Origin: Solimonas fluminis
Lineage (GTDB): Bacteria; Pseudomonadota; Gammaproteobacteria; Nevskiales; Nevskiaceae
NCBI RefSeq assembly: GCF_002930645.1
Contig: NZ_PSNW01000006.1
Span: forward strand, 124,001 to 188,000
Length of the DNA stretch: 64,000 nucleotides
Reading direction: 5' to 3'
Part shown: positions 41,996 to 54,377 of the stretch, piece by piece
Numbering within the stretch: the first letter of the stretch is position 1
Layout of the letters: each line of letters opens with the position of its first letter
Made by a program: the position numbers and the translations under genes
The notes under the pieces: model-generated
Seen by the model: the letters and a program-made list of their open reading frames with translations, nothing else
Database searches by the model: none
Told to the model about the DNA's origin: nothing

Positions 41996-42119
41996 GCCGT
42001 CCAGCATAGCCGGCGATGGTGCCGGCCGGCACGGGCCATTTTTACTACAGGCCCGGCGTCACAGAGGGCTCCGGTTTGGTTAGCTTCGCGCGTTCGACAA
42101 TAACGACAGGGAGAGGGGC

Positions 42120-44300
42120 ATGCGGCAGCGCATTCTCGGAGTCATGGCGCTGGCGGCCATGCTGGGGCTGACAGCCTGCGGATCGAGCAAGCCGGTGGAT
42201 GGCGGGTCCGCCACGCCGCGCGGGGCGCCGGTGACGCGCTATGACATGGCCAACGCCTGCTACGTCCTCAAGGCGGTGGAAACCGGGCGCCATGCGCTGC
42301 GCGACGGCGACGGCCGCTACGCCGCCACCGCGGGCGCCGCCGAGGCCACGCCCTTCTTCATGAAGCCCACCGCCCTGGGCAAGTACCTGTTCTTCGCCGA
42401 GGACGAATCGATGATGGCGGCCGCCGGCGGGGCTGTCGGCAGCGTCGCGCAGCCCGGCGAGAGCGCGGACTGGACCATCGACACCGACTCGGCCGGCGAT
42501 TTCACCGTGTACTCCTCCAGTGCCGAACGCTTCCTGGCCCTGGACACCGCCAGCGGCGCGCTCACGCTGGCCTCGGCGCCTGCGAAGTTCGACTTCGTGC
42601 CGGCCCGCGGCTGCAAACCCTTCCCGGAAATCCGCACCGACGCCGAGGGCGCCACCTTCAAGGGCCAGGGCGTCGACAAGCCGGTGCTGGGCTTCGCCGA
42701 GGTGCATGCGCACGTCAGTGCCACGCATTTCCTCGGCGGCGGCCATTACGGCCGTCCGTTCCACCGCTTCGGCGTCACCCAGGCCCTGGGCAACTGCGCG
42801 ACGCAGCACGGTCCCAACGGTGCGCTGGACCTGGTCGGCAACCTGATGGGGGGCGCCGGCAGTCCGCTCGCCACGCATGACACGCAGGGTTGGCCGACCT
42901 TCATCGACTGGCCGGCGCGCGATTCGCTGATGCACGAGGCGATGTACTACAAGTGGATCGAGCGCGCCTGGCTGGCCGGCATGCGCATCATGGTCAACGA
43001 CCTGGTCGAGAACGAGGTGCTGTGCCGCCTGCAATCGCTGGTGAACACCGCCAACGTGCTGAACCTGGATATCGGCGACCTGGTGCAGGAGGTCAGCGAG
43101 ATTCCCTCTCCGCAGTACTGCAACGAGATGGAAAGCGCGGTGAAGCAGGTGCAGTTCATGCGGGACCTGCAGGACTACATCGACGCCCAGGAAGGCGGGC
43201 CCGGCAAGGGCTGGTTCCGCATCGTCACCTCGCCGCAGGAAGCCCGCCAGGTGATCAACGACGGCAAGCTGGCGGTGGTGCTCGGCATCGAGATCTCTCA
43301 CCTGTTCAACTGCAAGGTCCTGCAGCCCGGCGGGCTGTTCGAGGTCGCCAGCTGCGACAACGAGGAGATCGACACCCAGCTCAACCGCCTGACGGACCTG
43401 GGCGTGCGCCAGATGTTCCCGCTCCACGAATTCGACAACGGCCTGGGCGGCAACGGCATCTTCGACGGTCTGATCCTGAACCTGGGCAACTTCCTGGACA
43501 CCGGCAGCTTCTGGGCCACCTACGATTGCCCCGAAGACGAGTACTTCTACGGTGCCGGCGCGCACATGACCACCTCGCTGCCGGCACCGCTGGATCCGCT
43601 GAGCAACCTGCTGCACAACCTCACGCAGGGACTGCTGCCGCTGTATCCGTCCAAGCCGCAATGCAATGCGCGCAGCATGACCGAGCTGGGCCACTACGCC
43701 TTCGAGCGCATGATGGACAAGAAGGTCATCATCGAGGTGGATCACCTCGAGCTGAAGATGAAGAGCGAGCTGCTGGACATGGCCGACGAACGCTCGCCGG
43801 TCTACCCGCTGGTGTCCACCCACGGCGGCCACGGCGGCATCAGCATGACCCAGGCACACCGCCTGCTGAAGGGCGGCGGCCTGCTGTATCCCTCCAAGGG
43901 CAACGGCCGGCAGTATGTCAGCCAGCTCGACAAGCTGCGCCCGCTGAAGGACGACCGCTACCTGTTCGCGATGGGCTACGGTGCCGACACCAACGGGCTG
44001 GCGGCGCAGTCGAGCCCGCGTGGCGCCGACGCCGAGCCGGTGCGCTATCCCTTCACGCTGTTCCGCGGTCCGGGCTGGGGCCCGCAGTTCGCGCGCGTAC
44101 AGCCGGTGGTGTTCGACCAGTCGAAGGTGCCCGAGGGCAACCGCAGCTTCGACATCAACGCCGAGGGCCTGGCGCAGTACGGCATGATCGCCGACTGGGT
44201 CGAGGAAGTGCGGCTGGAGGGAGGCCAGCAGGCGGTGACGGACCTGTACAACTCCGCCGAGGCCTACCTGCAGACCTGGGAGCGGACGGTGAACCGCTAG
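42120..44300 (+). CDS. Lipoprotein with beta-trefoil-like N-domain and M19-dipeptidase-like barrel
   Basis: Exported lipoprotein of 726 aa, lipobox LTAC (C20). Residues of about 40-175 are repeats such as YLFFAEDES, WTIDTDSAGDFTVYS and RFLALDTASGALTLA, which look like a beta-trefoil. The larger C-terminal part follows the amidohydrolase barrel of M19 membrane dipeptidases: FAEVHAHVS near the start, VVLGIEISH, MFPLHEFDN, IIEVDHL, VSTHGGHGG and MGYGADTNGL. Metal ligands are not fully conserved as HxD (HAH in place of HxD), so the activity may be altered. The substrate is unknown. Terminator follows. Confidence 0.72.
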   Translation: MRQRILGVMALAAMLGLTACGSSKPVDGGSATPRGAPVTRYDMANACYVLKAVETGRHALRDGDGRYAATAGAAEATPFFMKPTALGKYLFFAEDESMMAAAGGAVGSVAQPGESADWTIDTDSAGDFTVYSSSAERFLALDTASGALTLASAPAKFDFVPARGCKPFPEIRTDAEGATFKGQGVDKPVLGFAEVHAHVSATHFLGGGHYGRPFHRFGVTQALGNCATQHGPNGALDLVGNLMGGAGSPLATHDTQGWPTFIDWPARDSLMHEAMYYKWIERAWLAGMRIMVNDLVENEVLCRLQSLVNTANVLNLDIGDLVQEVSEIPSPQYCNEMESAVKQVQFMRDLQDYIDAQEGGPGKGWFRIVTSPQEARQVINDGKLAVVLGIEISHLFNCKVLQPGGLFEVASCDNEEIDTQLNRLTDLGVRQMFPLHEFDNGLGGNGIFDGLILNLGNFLDTGSFWATYDCPEDEYFYGAGAHMTTSLPAPLDPLSNLLHNLTQGLLPLYPSKPQCNARSMTELGHYAFERMMDKKVIIEVDHLELKMKSELLDMADERSPVYPLVSTHGGHGGISMTQAHRLLKGGGLLYPSKGNGRQYVSQLDKLRPLKDDRYLFAMGYGADTNGLAAQSSPRGADAEPVRYPFTLFRGPGWGPQFARVQPVVFDQSKVPEGNRSFDINAEGLAQYGMIADWVEEVRLEGGQQAVTDLYNSAEAYLQTWERTVNR

Positions 44301-44320
44301 ACGGGCGACTGACCCCAACC

Positions 44321-44348
44321 AGAAAGGCCGGCGATCGCCGGCCTTTCT
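44321..44348 (+). terminator. Terminator hairpin of the M19-like gene
   Basis: Perfect palindrome with arms AGAAAGGCCGGCGA / TCGCCGGCCTTTCT, 20 bp after the stop codon. It ends in a short T-rich tail (TTTCTGGTTTC). Confidence 0.8.
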
Positions 44349-44408
44349 GGTTTCGAACCGCCATGCTCACCCGCGGGGGGGCAGCAGCAAAGGTGGTTTC
44401 ATCACGAC

Positions 44409-44491
44409 CGTCATACCGGCGAAGGCCGGTATCCAGTCGATCAATGATCACTCCCGTCGGCGACTGGATGCCGGCTCGCGCCGGCATGACG
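44409..44491. repeat. Pair of REP-like palindromes
   Basis: Two units sharing GTCATxCCGGC..GCCGGxAT, one at 44409-44435 and the other at 44462-44491, in head-to-head arrangement. They share the core of the palindrome at 18518-18549. The rest of the intergenic stretch 44301-44591 has no gene that I can support. Confidence 0.75.
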
Positions 44492-44541
44492 GATTGCTTC
44501 ACCTGGCGGGATTGCAGAGCGCCGGGTGATTGTTCCGCCTG

Positions 44542-44577
44542 AACGGAAGAGGCCGGCATTCGCCGGCCTTTTCCGTT
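44542..44577 (-). terminator. Hairpin behind ferrochelatase
   Basis: Arms AACGGAAGAGGCCGGC-like / complement around ATTC, 15 bp past the stop of hemH on the minus strand. Tail is AAACGG on the other side; the minus-strand side ends TTCCGTT. It probably ends hemH transcription. Confidence 0.6.
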
Positions 44578-44591
44578 TGCGCCTCCGCGTT

Positions 44592-45662
44592 TCAGTCCAG
44601 GGGGCCGATCCGCTCGGCGCGCTCCACCCGAGCCTGCCGCTCCGCTGCGCCTTCGGCGGGGTAGTCCCAGCCCTGCAGCTCGCGGCGCACCAGGGCCTCC
44701 AGGGCGGCGATGTGGGCCGGCTCGTCGTTCAGGGCGGGGATGTAGCGCAGGGCTTCGCCGCCGGCCTGGCGGAAGCTCTGGCCGTAGCGCAGCGCGATCT
44801 CCTCCAGGGTTTCCAGGCAGTCCGCCGAGAAGCCGGGACAGATCACGTCGAGCTTGCGCAGGCCCTGCCTCGCCATCGCCTGCACCTGGGGCTCGGTATA
44901 GGGCTGCAGCCAGGGCGTGCGGCCCAGGCGGCTCTGGAAGCTCACCGACCACTGGCCCTGCGCCAGGCCCAGGCGCCCGGCCAGCAGGCGTGCCGTCTTG
45001 TGGCAATGGCAGAAGTAGGGATCGCCGGCCTGGAAATAGGCCAGCGGGATCGAGTGGAAGGACATCAGCAGGTGCTCGCCGCGGCCCTGCGCCTGCCAGT
45101 GCGCCTCCACGCTGCGGGCCAGCGCATCGATGTAGCCGGCGTCGTCGTGGTACTGGTTGACGGTGCGCAGCTCCGGCAGCCAGCGCCAGCGGCGCAGCAG
45201 CCCGAACAGCTGGTCCAGCACCGTGGCGGTGGTGGTGGCGGAGTACTGCGGGTACAGCGGCAGCACCACGAGGCGGCGCACGTCCTGGCGCCCCAGCTCG
45301 TCCAGCGCATCGGCGATCGAGGGATTGCCATAGCGCATCGCCAGGGCCACCGGTACCTCCGGGCCCAGCGCCGCCTGCAGGGCCGCCCGCTGGCGCTTGG
45401 AGATCGCCAGCAGCGGCGAGCCCTGCGGCGTCCAGACCGACTCGTAGGCGTGCTTCAGCTTCAGCGGCCGGAAGGGCAGGATGAACAGGTGCAGCACCGG
45501 CAGCCAGAACAAGCGGCTGAACTCCACCACGCGCCGGTCGCTGAGGAATTCGCGCAGGTAGCGGCGGATGGCCGGCGCCGTGGGCGCGTCGGGCGTGCCG
45601 AGGTTCACCAGCAGAACGCCGCGCCGCGGCGAGCGGCTATGGATGTGTTCCGGCAGGCTCAT
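44592..45662 (-). CDS. hemH: Ferrochelatase
   Basis: Inserts Fe2+ into protoporphyrin IX in the last step of haem synthesis. The 356-aa chain has the family blocks GVLLVNLGTPDAP, YRPLYPQYSATTTA-like VVLPLYPQYSATTTATV, catalytic His in LLMSFHSIPLAYF and the Glu of DCLETLEEI that lines the metal path. Length is normal. Membrane-associated in the cytoplasm. It is 1 bp from the APC permease gene upstream on the same strand (45664), so the two share a transcript. The ATG at 45662 fits the usual N-terminus. Confidence 0.96.
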   Translation of the reverse strand: MSLPEHIHSRSPRRGVLLVNLGTPDAPTAPAIRRYLREFLSDRRVVEFSRLFWLPVLHLFILPFRPLKLKHAYESVWTPQGSPLLAISKRQRAALQAALGPEVPVALAMRYGNPSIADALDELGRQDVRRLVVLPLYPQYSATTTATVLDQLFGLLRRWRWLPELRTVNQYHDDAGYIDALARSVEAHWQAQGRGEHLLMSFHSIPLAYFQAGDPYFCHCHKTARLLAGRLGLAQGQWSVSFQSRLGRTPWLQPYTEPQVQAMARQGLRKLDVICPGFSADCLETLEEIALRYGQSFRQAGGEALRYIPALNDEPAHIAALEALVRRELQGWDYPAEGAAERQARVERAERIGPLD

Positions 45663-45663
45663 C

Positions 45664-47034
45664 TCAGGCCGTGCGGGCGAGGTGGCTGTGGCGGCGCGAA
45701 TAGAGGAAGTAGACCGCGATGCCCACCAGCAGCCAGCTGCCGAAGCGGACCCAGGTCACCGCCGGCAGGCTCAGCATCAGGTAGATGCAGAACACGATGC
45801 CCAGCACCGGGATGACCGGGCCGAACGGCACCTTGAAGGGGCGCGGCAGGTCCGGCAGGCGCTTGCGCAGCACGATCACGCCGGCGCAGACCAGCACGAA
45901 GGCGCCCAGCGTGCCGATGTTGACCAGTTCCGCCAGCTCGTTGATCGGGGTGAAGCCGGCGGTCAGGGCGATCAGCACGCCGCTGATCATGATGATGCGC
46001 ACCGGGGTCTGGGTCTTGGCGTTGACGGTGGAGAACACCGGCGGCAGCAGGCCGTCGCGCGACATGGCCAGGAACACGCGGGTCAGGCCGAAGTACAGCA
46101 CCAGCATCACCGTGGTGAGGCCGGCGATGGCGCCGGCGGTGACCAGCTTCAGGCCCCAGCCGATGCCGTGGGCGCGCAGGGCGTCGGCCATCGGCGAGGC
46201 GGTGTTGAGGCTGGCGTAGGGGACGATGCCGGTCAGCAGCGCCGCGACGATGATGTACAGCACGGTGCAGATCGCCAGGCTGCCGAGGATGCCGATGGGG
46301 ATGTCGCGCTGCGGGTTGCGCGCCTCCTCGGCGGCCGTGGAGACCGCGTCGAAGCCGATGTAGGCGAAGAAGATCACGGCGGCGCCGGTCATCACGCCGT
46401 TCCAGCCGAAAGGCATGAAGGGCGTCCAGTTGGCGGTGTCGACCTTGCCTGCCGCCACCACGATGAACACCAGCAGGGTGAACAGCTTCAGGAACACGAT
46501 GCCGGAATTGAAGCGGGCGCTTTCCTTGACGCCTACCGCCAGCAGGATCGACAGCACCATCACGATCAGCACCGCCGGCAGGTTCACCAAGCCGCCGTCG
46601 GCCGGGGCCTTCATCAGGGTCTCGGGCAGGTTGATGCCGACGATCTCCATGCCGCGGCCGAAGTAGCGCGACCAGCCCACCGCGACGGTGGCGGTGGCCA
46701 GGGCGTATTCCAGCACCAGGTCCCAGCCGATGATCCAGGCGATGAACTCGCCCAGCGAGGCGTAGGCGTAGCCGTAGGCGCTGCCGCAGCCGCCGTAGCT
46801 GGCGGCCAGCTCGGAGTAGGACAGGGCGGCGAAGGCGCAGGCCAGGCCCGAGACGATGAAGGACAGGATGATCGCCGGGCCGCTGGTGGTGGCGGCGGTG
46901 ATGCCGGTCAGCACGAAGATGCCGGTGCCGATGATGCAGCCGATGCCCAGCAGCATCAGGTCGGTGGCGCTGAGGCAGCGCTTCAGGCCGGTATCGGCGG
47001 TGGGAACGATGTGCTTGGTTCTGAACAGACTCAT
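45664..47034 (-). CDS. APC-superfamily amino-acid permease
   Basis: Inner-membrane transporter of 456 aa with about 12 transmembrane segments. GIGCIIGTGIFVLTG at TM1 is the APC substrate-binding signature, and FFAYIGFDAVSTAAEEARNPQRDIPIGI marks TM6 of the cationic-amino-acid/YfnA group. It takes up an amino acid by proton or exchange coupling; specificity is not visible. The ATG at 47034 is preferred over an upstream in-frame TTG. It is followed immediately by hemH. Confidence 0.9.
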   Translation of the reverse strand: MSLFRTKHIVPTADTGLKRCLSATDLMLLGIGCIIGTGIFVLTGITAATTSGPAIILSFIVSGLACAFAALSYSELAASYGGCGSAYGYAYASLGEFIAWIIGWDLVLEYALATATVAVGWSRYFGRGMEIVGINLPETLMKAPADGGLVNLPAVLIVMVLSILLAVGVKESARFNSGIVFLKLFTLLVFIVVAAGKVDTANWTPFMPFGWNGVMTGAAVIFFAYIGFDAVSTAAEEARNPQRDIPIGILGSLAICTVLYIIVAALLTGIVPYASLNTASPMADALRAHGIGWGLKLVTAGAIAGLTTVMLVLYFGLTRVFLAMSRDGLLPPVFSTVNAKTQTPVRIIMISGVLIALTAGFTPINELAELVNIGTLGAFVLVCAGVIVLRKRLPDLPRPFKVPFGPVIPVLGIVFCIYLMLSLPAVTWVRFGSWLLVGIAVYFLYSRRHSHLARTA

Positions 47035-47137
47035 GGAGTTTCCCAACGCAAGTTCCGGGCCGGCGGCCCGCTGATGATCAGGGGCCAGCCGGCTCGGGAA
47101 TGAGCTTCGGGCAGGAGGTACGCATGCGCGAACGCTA

Positions 47138-48574
47138 CTACGGACGGGCCAGCAGGAACAGCGGCTCCGGGTAGACGCCCATGGCCAGCATCAGCAGCAT
47201 CGACAGCAGCAGCATGACGCCGCCGGCCGACTGGGCCCAGCTCATGGACTCGCTGACGCGCTCGTAGCCGGGCATCGGCACGAACAGGGCGCTGATGACG
47301 CGCAGGTAGTAGTAGATGCCAATGGCGCTGCCCAGCACGATGCCGCTGACCAGCAGCCAGAGGTCGGACTCGACACCCACGGCGATGGCCGCGAACTTGC
47401 CGATGAAGCCGGCCGTCAGCGGGATGCCGGCCAGCGACAGCATCATGGCGGTGAAGATCGACACCACGTAGGGGCGCTGCCAGAACAGGCCCTGGTACTC
47501 GGAGAGCTTCTCGCGGTCGCGCTCGCCGGCCGGGCTGGACACCAGCGCGATCACGCCGAACACGCCCAGGGAGGTGATCAGGTAGGTGGCCATGTAGACG
47601 CCCGCCGTCTCCAGGGAGCGGCTGCCCGGGGCCACCAGCACGATCAGCAGGAAGCCGAAGTGGGCGATGGACGAGTAGGCCAGCAGACGCTTGAGGTTGT
47701 CCTGGCGCAGGGCCAGCAGGCTGCCGACGATCATCGAGGCCAGGGCCAGGATGGTCAGCGCCTTGACCACCAGCGGCGAGGGCGGGGCGCCCGCGGCGTG
47801 GAACAGGCGCAGGGCGGCGGCCAGCACGCCGGCCTTGACCACGGTGGCCAGGTAGGCCGTCACCGGGGCCGGGGCGGCCTCGTAGACGTCCGGCGTCCAC
47901 TGGTGGAAGGGCACGATGGACAGCTTGAAGGCCAGGCCGGCCAGCACCATCGCCGCGCCCGCCAGCACCAGCGGCTGGCCGAGGTTGGCGTTGACCAGGA
48001 TGGCGGCCAGGGCCTTCAGGTCCAGGGCGCCGGTGGCGGCATAGATCAGGGCCAGGCCGAACAGCAGGGTGGCGGAGGCGCCGGCCGACAGCACCAGGTA
48101 CTTGGCGCCGCCCTCGACCGCGCGGCGGTCGGAGGTGGCGTAGGCCACGCCGGCCACCATCGGCAGGCTCAGCAGTTCCAGGCCGATCAGCAGTGTGGCG
48201 GCATGGTTGGCGCAGGCCAGGGTCAGGCCGCCGAGCGCGCCGAGCAGGATCAGCAGGTAGATTTCCTCGCGGTCGCTCCTGTAGCCCTCGAAATAGGCGT
48301 GGCACAGCGTCATCACGCCCAGCGTCGCGACCAGCACCAGCGCCATGTAGAAGCTGGCCAGCCCGTCCACCACCATCAGCGGCGTCACCTGCACCGGGCC
48401 GGTACCGGCCAGCCAGGTCGGCAGCAGCGACAGCAGGGTCAGGTTGAGGCCGACCACCGACAGGAAGGCGGTCAGGCGGTGATGGCGGCGGACCGAGATC
48501 GCCAGCATGACCGCCACGATGGTGGCGGAGATGACGAAGAAGGGCAGCAGCGCGGTGAGTTGTTGTGCGGTCAT
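47138..48574 (-). CDS. nuoN: NADH-quinone oxidoreductase subunit N
   Basis: Membrane subunit of 478 aa, antiporter-like, with about 14 TM segments. LVLAGLAFKLSIVPFHQWTPDVYEAAPAPVTAYLATVVKAG carries the Lys/Pro motif of the MrpA/D-type proton channel. It overlaps nuoM by four bases (ATGA) and is the last gene of the operon. Proton pumping arm of complex I. Confidence 0.96.
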   Translation of the reverse strand: MTAQQLTALLPFFVISATIVAVMLAISVRRHHRLTAFLSVVGLNLTLLSLLPTWLAGTGPVQVTPLMVVDGLASFYMALVLVATLGVMTLCHAYFEGYRSDREEIYLLILLGALGGLTLACANHAATLLIGLELLSLPMVAGVAYATSDRRAVEGGAKYLVLSAGASATLLFGLALIYAATGALDLKALAAILVNANLGQPLVLAGAAMVLAGLAFKLSIVPFHQWTPDVYEAAPAPVTAYLATVVKAGVLAAALRLFHAAGAPPSPLVVKALTILALASMIVGSLLALRQDNLKRLLAYSSIAHFGFLLIVLVAPGSRSLETAGVYMATYLITSLGVFGVIALVSSPAGERDREKLSEYQGLFWQRPYVVSIFTAMMLSLAGIPLTAGFIGKFAAIAVGVESDLWLLVSGIVLGSAIGIYYYLRVISALFVPMPGYERVSESMSWAQSAGGVMLLLSMLLMLAMGVYPEPLFLLARP

Positions 48575-50115
48575 GGCGTGGTCGCTCCGCTGGCGGCGGC
48601 GCCGGAGTAGATGTGGTGCAGGGCCTGGATCGGGGCATGCGCGGCGTCGATCACCGGCTGCGGGTAGAGGCCCAGGCCCAACATCAGCAGCATCAGGACC
48701 AGCATCATCGCCAGCTCACGGTGATTGAGGTCTTCCAGCATGCCTTCCTCTCGCGGTGCGCCGTGGAAGGCCTTCTGCACCACGATCAGCGAGTACACCG
48801 CCGCCAGGATCAGTCCCGATGACGCCAGGATGGTGACCAGCGGGGCGACCGGGAAGCTGCCGACCAGGATCAGGAACTCGCCCACGAAGTTGCCCAGGCC
48901 CGGCAGGCCCAGCGAGGCGGCCGAGAAGAACAGCATGATCGGCGGCAGGTAGGGGAAGCGGGCCCACAGGCCGCCCATCTGGCGCAGGTCGCGGGTGTGC
49001 AGGCGCTCGTACAACTCGCCGCAGAGGATGAACAGCGCGCCCGCCGACAGGCCGTGCGCGATCATCTGCACCACCACGCCCTGCAGGGCCTGCTCGGTGC
49101 CGGCGTAGATGCCGATGATCACGAAGCCCATGTGCGAGACGCTGGTGTAGGCGATCAGGCGCTTGATGTCGGTCTGCGAGAAGGCCACCACCGCGCCATA
49201 GACCACGGTGAACACGCCCAGCCACATCGCGATCGGGGCGAACTCGCGCGAGGCTTCGGGGAAGAAGGGGATGCCGAAGCGCAGCAGGCCGTAGGCCGCC
49301 GTCTTCAGCAGGATGCCCGCCAGGTCCACCGAGCCGGCCGTGGGAGCCTGCGAGTGCGCGTCCGGCAGCCAGGTGTGCAGCGGTACCAGCGGGGTCTTCA
49401 CGGCGAAGGCGACGAAGAAGCCGAGCATCAGCAGCCAGGCGATCTCCTTGCTCATCGGCGTGTTGAGCAGGTCGTGGTAGTCGAAGCTGATCACGCCGGT
49501 GGCCTTGTGGTGCAGGAACACCATCGCCAGGATCGCCAGCAGCATCAGGAAGCCGGAAGCCTGGGTGAAGATGAAGAACTTCACCGCCGCGTAGACCCGA
49601 CCCTTGCCGCCGGGGATGTTGTGTCCCCAGAGCGCGATCAGGAAGAACATCGGCACCAGCATCATTTCCCAGAAGAAGAAGAACAGGAACATGTCCAGCG
49701 CCAGGAACACGCCGACCACGCCGCCCAGGTTCCACAGCAGGTTGAGATGGAAGAAGCCGACGTATTTGTCGATTTCACGCCAGGAGCAGATCACCGCCAT
49801 CAGGCCCAGCAGGTTGGTCAGCACCACCAGCAGCAGCGACAGGCCGTCCAGGCCCAGGTGCAGGCTGATGCCGAGGCTGGGAATCCACGCGGCGCGGAAT
49901 TCCACGGCCCATTGCGGTGCGGCGCCGGCCGCGGCCTGGAAGCCGGTGCCGGTGACGGAGTAGTCGCCGGTGGCCCACAGCCACAGCGAGATCACCAGCG
50001 AGAGCAGCATCGTGAAGAAGGCGATCCAGCGCGGGACGCCGAGCGACCAGCGCTCGGACTGCCAGCTCAGCAGGCCGCCGATGAAGGGGATCAGGATCAG
50101 CCAGACCAGAACCAT
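48571..50115 (-). CDS. nuoM: NADH-quinone oxidoreductase subunit M
   Basis: Antiporter-like membrane subunit of 514 aa. Blocks [57 protein letters not shown] and the late [11 protein letters not shown] match NuoM. Part of the proton-pumping membrane arm. Overlaps nuoN by four bases at its 3' end. Confidence 0.97.
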   Translation of the reverse strand: MVLVWLILIPFIGGLLSWQSERWSLGVPRWIAFFTMLLSLVISLWLWATGDYSVTGTGFQAAAGAAPQWAVEFRAAWIPSLGISLHLGLDGLSLLLVVLTNLLGLMAVICSWREIDKYVGFFHLNLLWNLGGVVGVFLALDMFLFFFFWEMMLVPMFFLIALWGHNIPGGKGRVYAAVKFFIFTQASGFLMLLAILAMVFLHHKATGVISFDYHDLLNTPMSKEIAWLLMLGFFVAFAVKTPLVPLHTWLPDAHSQAPTAGSVDLAGILLKTAAYGLLRFGIPFFPEASREFAPIAMWLGVFTVVYGAVVAFSQTDIKRLIAYTSVSHMGFVIIGIYAGTEQALQGVVVQMIAHGLSAGALFILCGELYERLHTRDLRQMGGLWARFPYLPPIMLFFSAASLGLPGLGNFVGEFLILVGSFPVAPLVTILASSGLILAAVYSLIVVQKAFHGAPREEGMLEDLNHRELAMMLVLMLLMLGLGLYPQPVIDAAHAPIQALHHIYSGAAASGATTP

Positions 50116-50138
50116 TGTGGTCGTTCCCTATGTTCGGA

Positions 50139-51995
<1,857 letters not shown>

Positions 51996-51999
51996 CCTT

Positions 52000-52314
52000 T
52001 CATCCCTTCATCTGGCTGGCGGCGTCGATGTCCAGCGTGCCGAAGCGCTTGTACAGCTGGATCACCAGGGCCAGGCCCACGCAGGCCTCGGCGGCGGCCA
52101 GCGTCAGCACGAAGATGAACATCACCTGGCCGTCGGCCTGCAGCCAGCGGCTGCCGGCGGTGACGAAGGCCAGGCCGGTGGCGTTCATCATCACTTCGAT
52201 CGACATCAGCATGAAGATGATGTTGCGGCGCAGGACCAGGCCGCAGAGGCCCATCGCGAACAGGATCGCGGCGAGCAGGAGCGCATGCTCCATGGGGATG
52301 GCGTGGGGCGTCAT
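52000..52314 (-). CDS. nuoK: NADH-quinone oxidoreductase subunit K
   Basis: Small membrane subunit of 104 aa with three TM helices. [21 protein letters not shown] and [23 protein letters not shown] include the two conserved Glu that are needed for proton transfer. Its ATG overlaps the nuoJ stop (ATGA), which supports the start at 52314 over the internal MEHALLL start. Confidence 0.95.
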   Translation of the reverse strand: MTPHAIPMEHALLLAAILFAMGLCGLVLRRNIIFMLMSIEVMMNATGLAFVTAGSRWLQADGQVMFIFVLTLAAAEACVGLALVIQLYKRFGTLDIDAASQMKG

Positions 52315-52805
52315 TGTTCGGACTTGCCCAGGTGGTAGGCCGCGACCAGGCCGGCGAGCAGCAGCATCGAGGCCAGTTCGACGGCGAGCAGGTAGGGGCC
52401 GTAGAGGATGATGCCGACGTCCTTGGCGGTGATGGTCTTGAGGCCGGCGGCGGTCAGGGTGGTGTCCGGCATGATCACGCGTCCGAGCATGAACAGCAGC
52501 ACGGTGGCCAGGATCGCGGGGCCGGCGGCGGCCACGGGCGACAGCCAGATGCGCTCCTGCTCGGTGGTACGGCGCCCGAGGTTGAGCATCATCACCACGA
52601 ACACGAACAGCACCAGGATGGCGCCGGCATAGACGATCACCTGCAGCACGCCGGCAAACGGCGCGCCCAGCGTGAAGAAGGTGGTGGCCACCGCCAGCAG
52701 CGACAGCACCAGGTAGAGCAGGGCGTGCACCGGGTTCGGGCTGGTCACGACCAGTGCGGTCGAAAGCAGGGCGATGGCGGCGGCGACGTAGAACAGGAGT
52801 TCCAT
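52311..52805 (-). CDS. nuoJ: NADH-quinone oxidoreductase subunit J
   Basis: Membrane subunit of 164 aa with five TM helices. [55 protein letters not shown] is the conserved NuoJ core (residues of about 23-77), including the pi-bulge helix. Slightly shorter than the E. coli protein at the C-terminus. Confidence 0.95.
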   Translation of the reverse strand: MELLFYVAAAIALLSTALVVTSPNPVHALLYLVLSLLAVATTFFTLGAPFAGVLQVIVYAGAILVLFVFVVMMLNLGRRTTEQERIWLSPVAAAGPAILATVLLFMLGRVIMPDTTLTAAGLKTITAKDVGIILYGPYLLAVELASMLLLAGLVAAYHLGKSEQ

Positions 52806-52818
52806 GGTCTCGGGTCCT

Positions 52819-53364
52819 TTAGGGCAGCAGGCTCTTGATGTCGACCGGGGCTTCCTCGTTGAGAGCCTCGCCCTTGTCCTTGCCCTTGATGGCCATGCCG
52901 GCCACCCGGTAGAAGTTGTAGTCCGGGTACTTGCCGGGACCGCTGATCAGCAGGTGCTCCTTCTCGTACACCAGGTTCTGGCGGTTGTACTCGCCCATCT
53001 CGTAGTCCGGCGTCAGCTGGATCGCGTTGGTCGGGCAGGCCTCCTCACAGAGGCCGCAGAAGATGCAGCGCGAGAAGTTGATGCGGAAGAACTCCGGGTA
53101 CCAGCGGCCATCTTCCTTCTCGCCCTTCTGCAGCGAGATGCAGCCCACCGGGCAGGCTACCGCGCAGAGGTTGCAGGCGACGCAGCGCTCCTCGCCGTCC
53201 GGGTCGCGGGTCAGCACGATGCGGCCGCGGTAGCGCGGCGGCACGTAGGGCTTCACCTCAGGGTAGCTGATGGTATCGCGCGGACGCCAGCTGTGGGAGA
53301 AGATCATCCCGATGCTGCGCAGCTGGGTGTAGATGCCGTGCATCACGGCCTTGAACTGGCTCAT
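52819..53364 (-). CDS. nuoI: NADH-quinone oxidoreductase subunit I
   Basis: Peripheral-arm iron-sulphur subunit of 181 aa. Two [4Fe-4S] motifs: [12 protein letters not shown] and [12 protein letters not shown] (clusters N6a and N6b). It conducts electrons from NuoG to the N2 cluster in NuoB. The gene follows nuoH by 1 bp. Confidence 0.97.
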   Translation of the reverse strand: MSQFKAVMHGIYTQLRSIGMIFSHSWRPRDTISYPEVKPYVPPRYRGRIVLTRDPDGEERCVACNLCAVACPVGCISLQKGEKEDGRWYPEFFRINFSRCIFCGLCEEACPTNAIQLTPDYEMGEYNRQNLVYEKEHLLISGPGKYPDYNFYRVAGMAIKGKDKGEALNEEAPVDIKSLLP

Positions 53365-53365
53365 G

Positions 53366-54373
53366 TCAGGCTCCGTGGTTCCACAGCACGATCGCGCCGG
53401 TGACGAGGAGGTTGATCAGCGACAAGGGCAGGCAGACCTTCCAGGCCGCGGACATCATGTGGTCGTAGCGCGGGCGCGGCAGCGCGGCGCGCAGCAGGAT
53501 GAAGCTGGACATGAAGAACAGGCACTTGATCGCGAACCAGACGAAGGGAATCTTCTCGGTCCAGAAGGGGCCCTCCCAGCCGCCGAAGAACAGCGCCACC
53601 GTCAGGCCCGAGACCATGACGATGCCGACGTACTCGCCGACGAAGAACATGCCGAACTTCATGCCCGAGTATTCGGTGTGGTAGCCGGCCGCCAGCTCCG
53701 ACTCCGCTTCCGGCAGGTCGAAGGGCGTGCGGTGCGTCACCGCCACCGCGGCCAGCGACCAGACGCAGAAGCCGATGAACTGCGGGACGATGAACCAGAC
53801 GTTCTGCTGCTGGTACTCGACGATCTCGCGCAGGTTGAACGTGCCGGCCTGCATCACCACGCCCATCAGCGACAGGCCCATGAACACTTCATAGGAGATG
53901 GTCTGCGCGGTGGAGCGCAGGCCGCCCAGCAGCGAGTACTTGCTGTTGGAGGCCCAGCCGCCGAGCATCACCGCGTACACGGCCAGGCCGCCGATGGCGA
54001 AGAAGAACAGCATGCCGAGATCGGCCGACGAGACGCCCCAGGTCGGCGTGATCGGCACGAACAGGAAGCCCAGCATCATCATGCTCATCGCGATCAGGGG
54101 CGCCAGGATGAAGGTGGCCTTGTCGACGAAGGGCGGCGTCCAGTCTTCCTTGAAGAAGATCTTGATCATGTCCGCGATCACCTGGCCGAGGCCGAAGGGA
54201 CCGATGCGGTTGGGGCCGTAGCGGTCCTGCCACAGCGCCAGCAGGCGGCGTTCCAGCCAGATCATCCAGGCGGCCGACAGCACCAGGCCCAGCAGGATGA
54301 TCACGGCCTTGACCATCGCCCAGATCGCGGCGAGGACCACCGGCGAGCTCAGCCAATCCACGAAGGCGGACAT
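53366..54373 (-). CDS. nuoH: NADH-quinone oxidoreductase subunit H
   Basis: Membrane subunit of 335 aa with eight TM segments. [24 protein letters not shown] and [28 protein letters not shown] are the quinone-chamber and E-channel signatures of NuoH. It links the peripheral arm to the proton-pumping arm. Confidence 0.97.
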   Translation of the reverse strand: MSAFVDWLSSPVVLAAIWAMVKAVIILLGLVLSAAWMIWLERRLLALWQDRYGPNRIGPFGLGQVIADMIKIFFKEDWTPPFVDKATFILAPLIAMSMMMLGFLFVPITPTWGVSSADLGMLFFFAIGGLAVYAVMLGGWASNSKYSLLGGLRSTAQTISYEVFMGLSLMGVVMQAGTFNLREIVEYQQQNVWFIVPQFIGFCVWSLAAVAVTHRTPFDLPEAESELAAGYHTEYSGMKFGMFFVGEYVGIVMVSGLTVALFFGGWEGPFWTEKIPFVWFAIKCLFFMSSFILLRAALPRPRYDHMMSAAWKVCLPLSLINLLVTGAIVLWNHGA

Positions 54374-54377
54374 GCGC

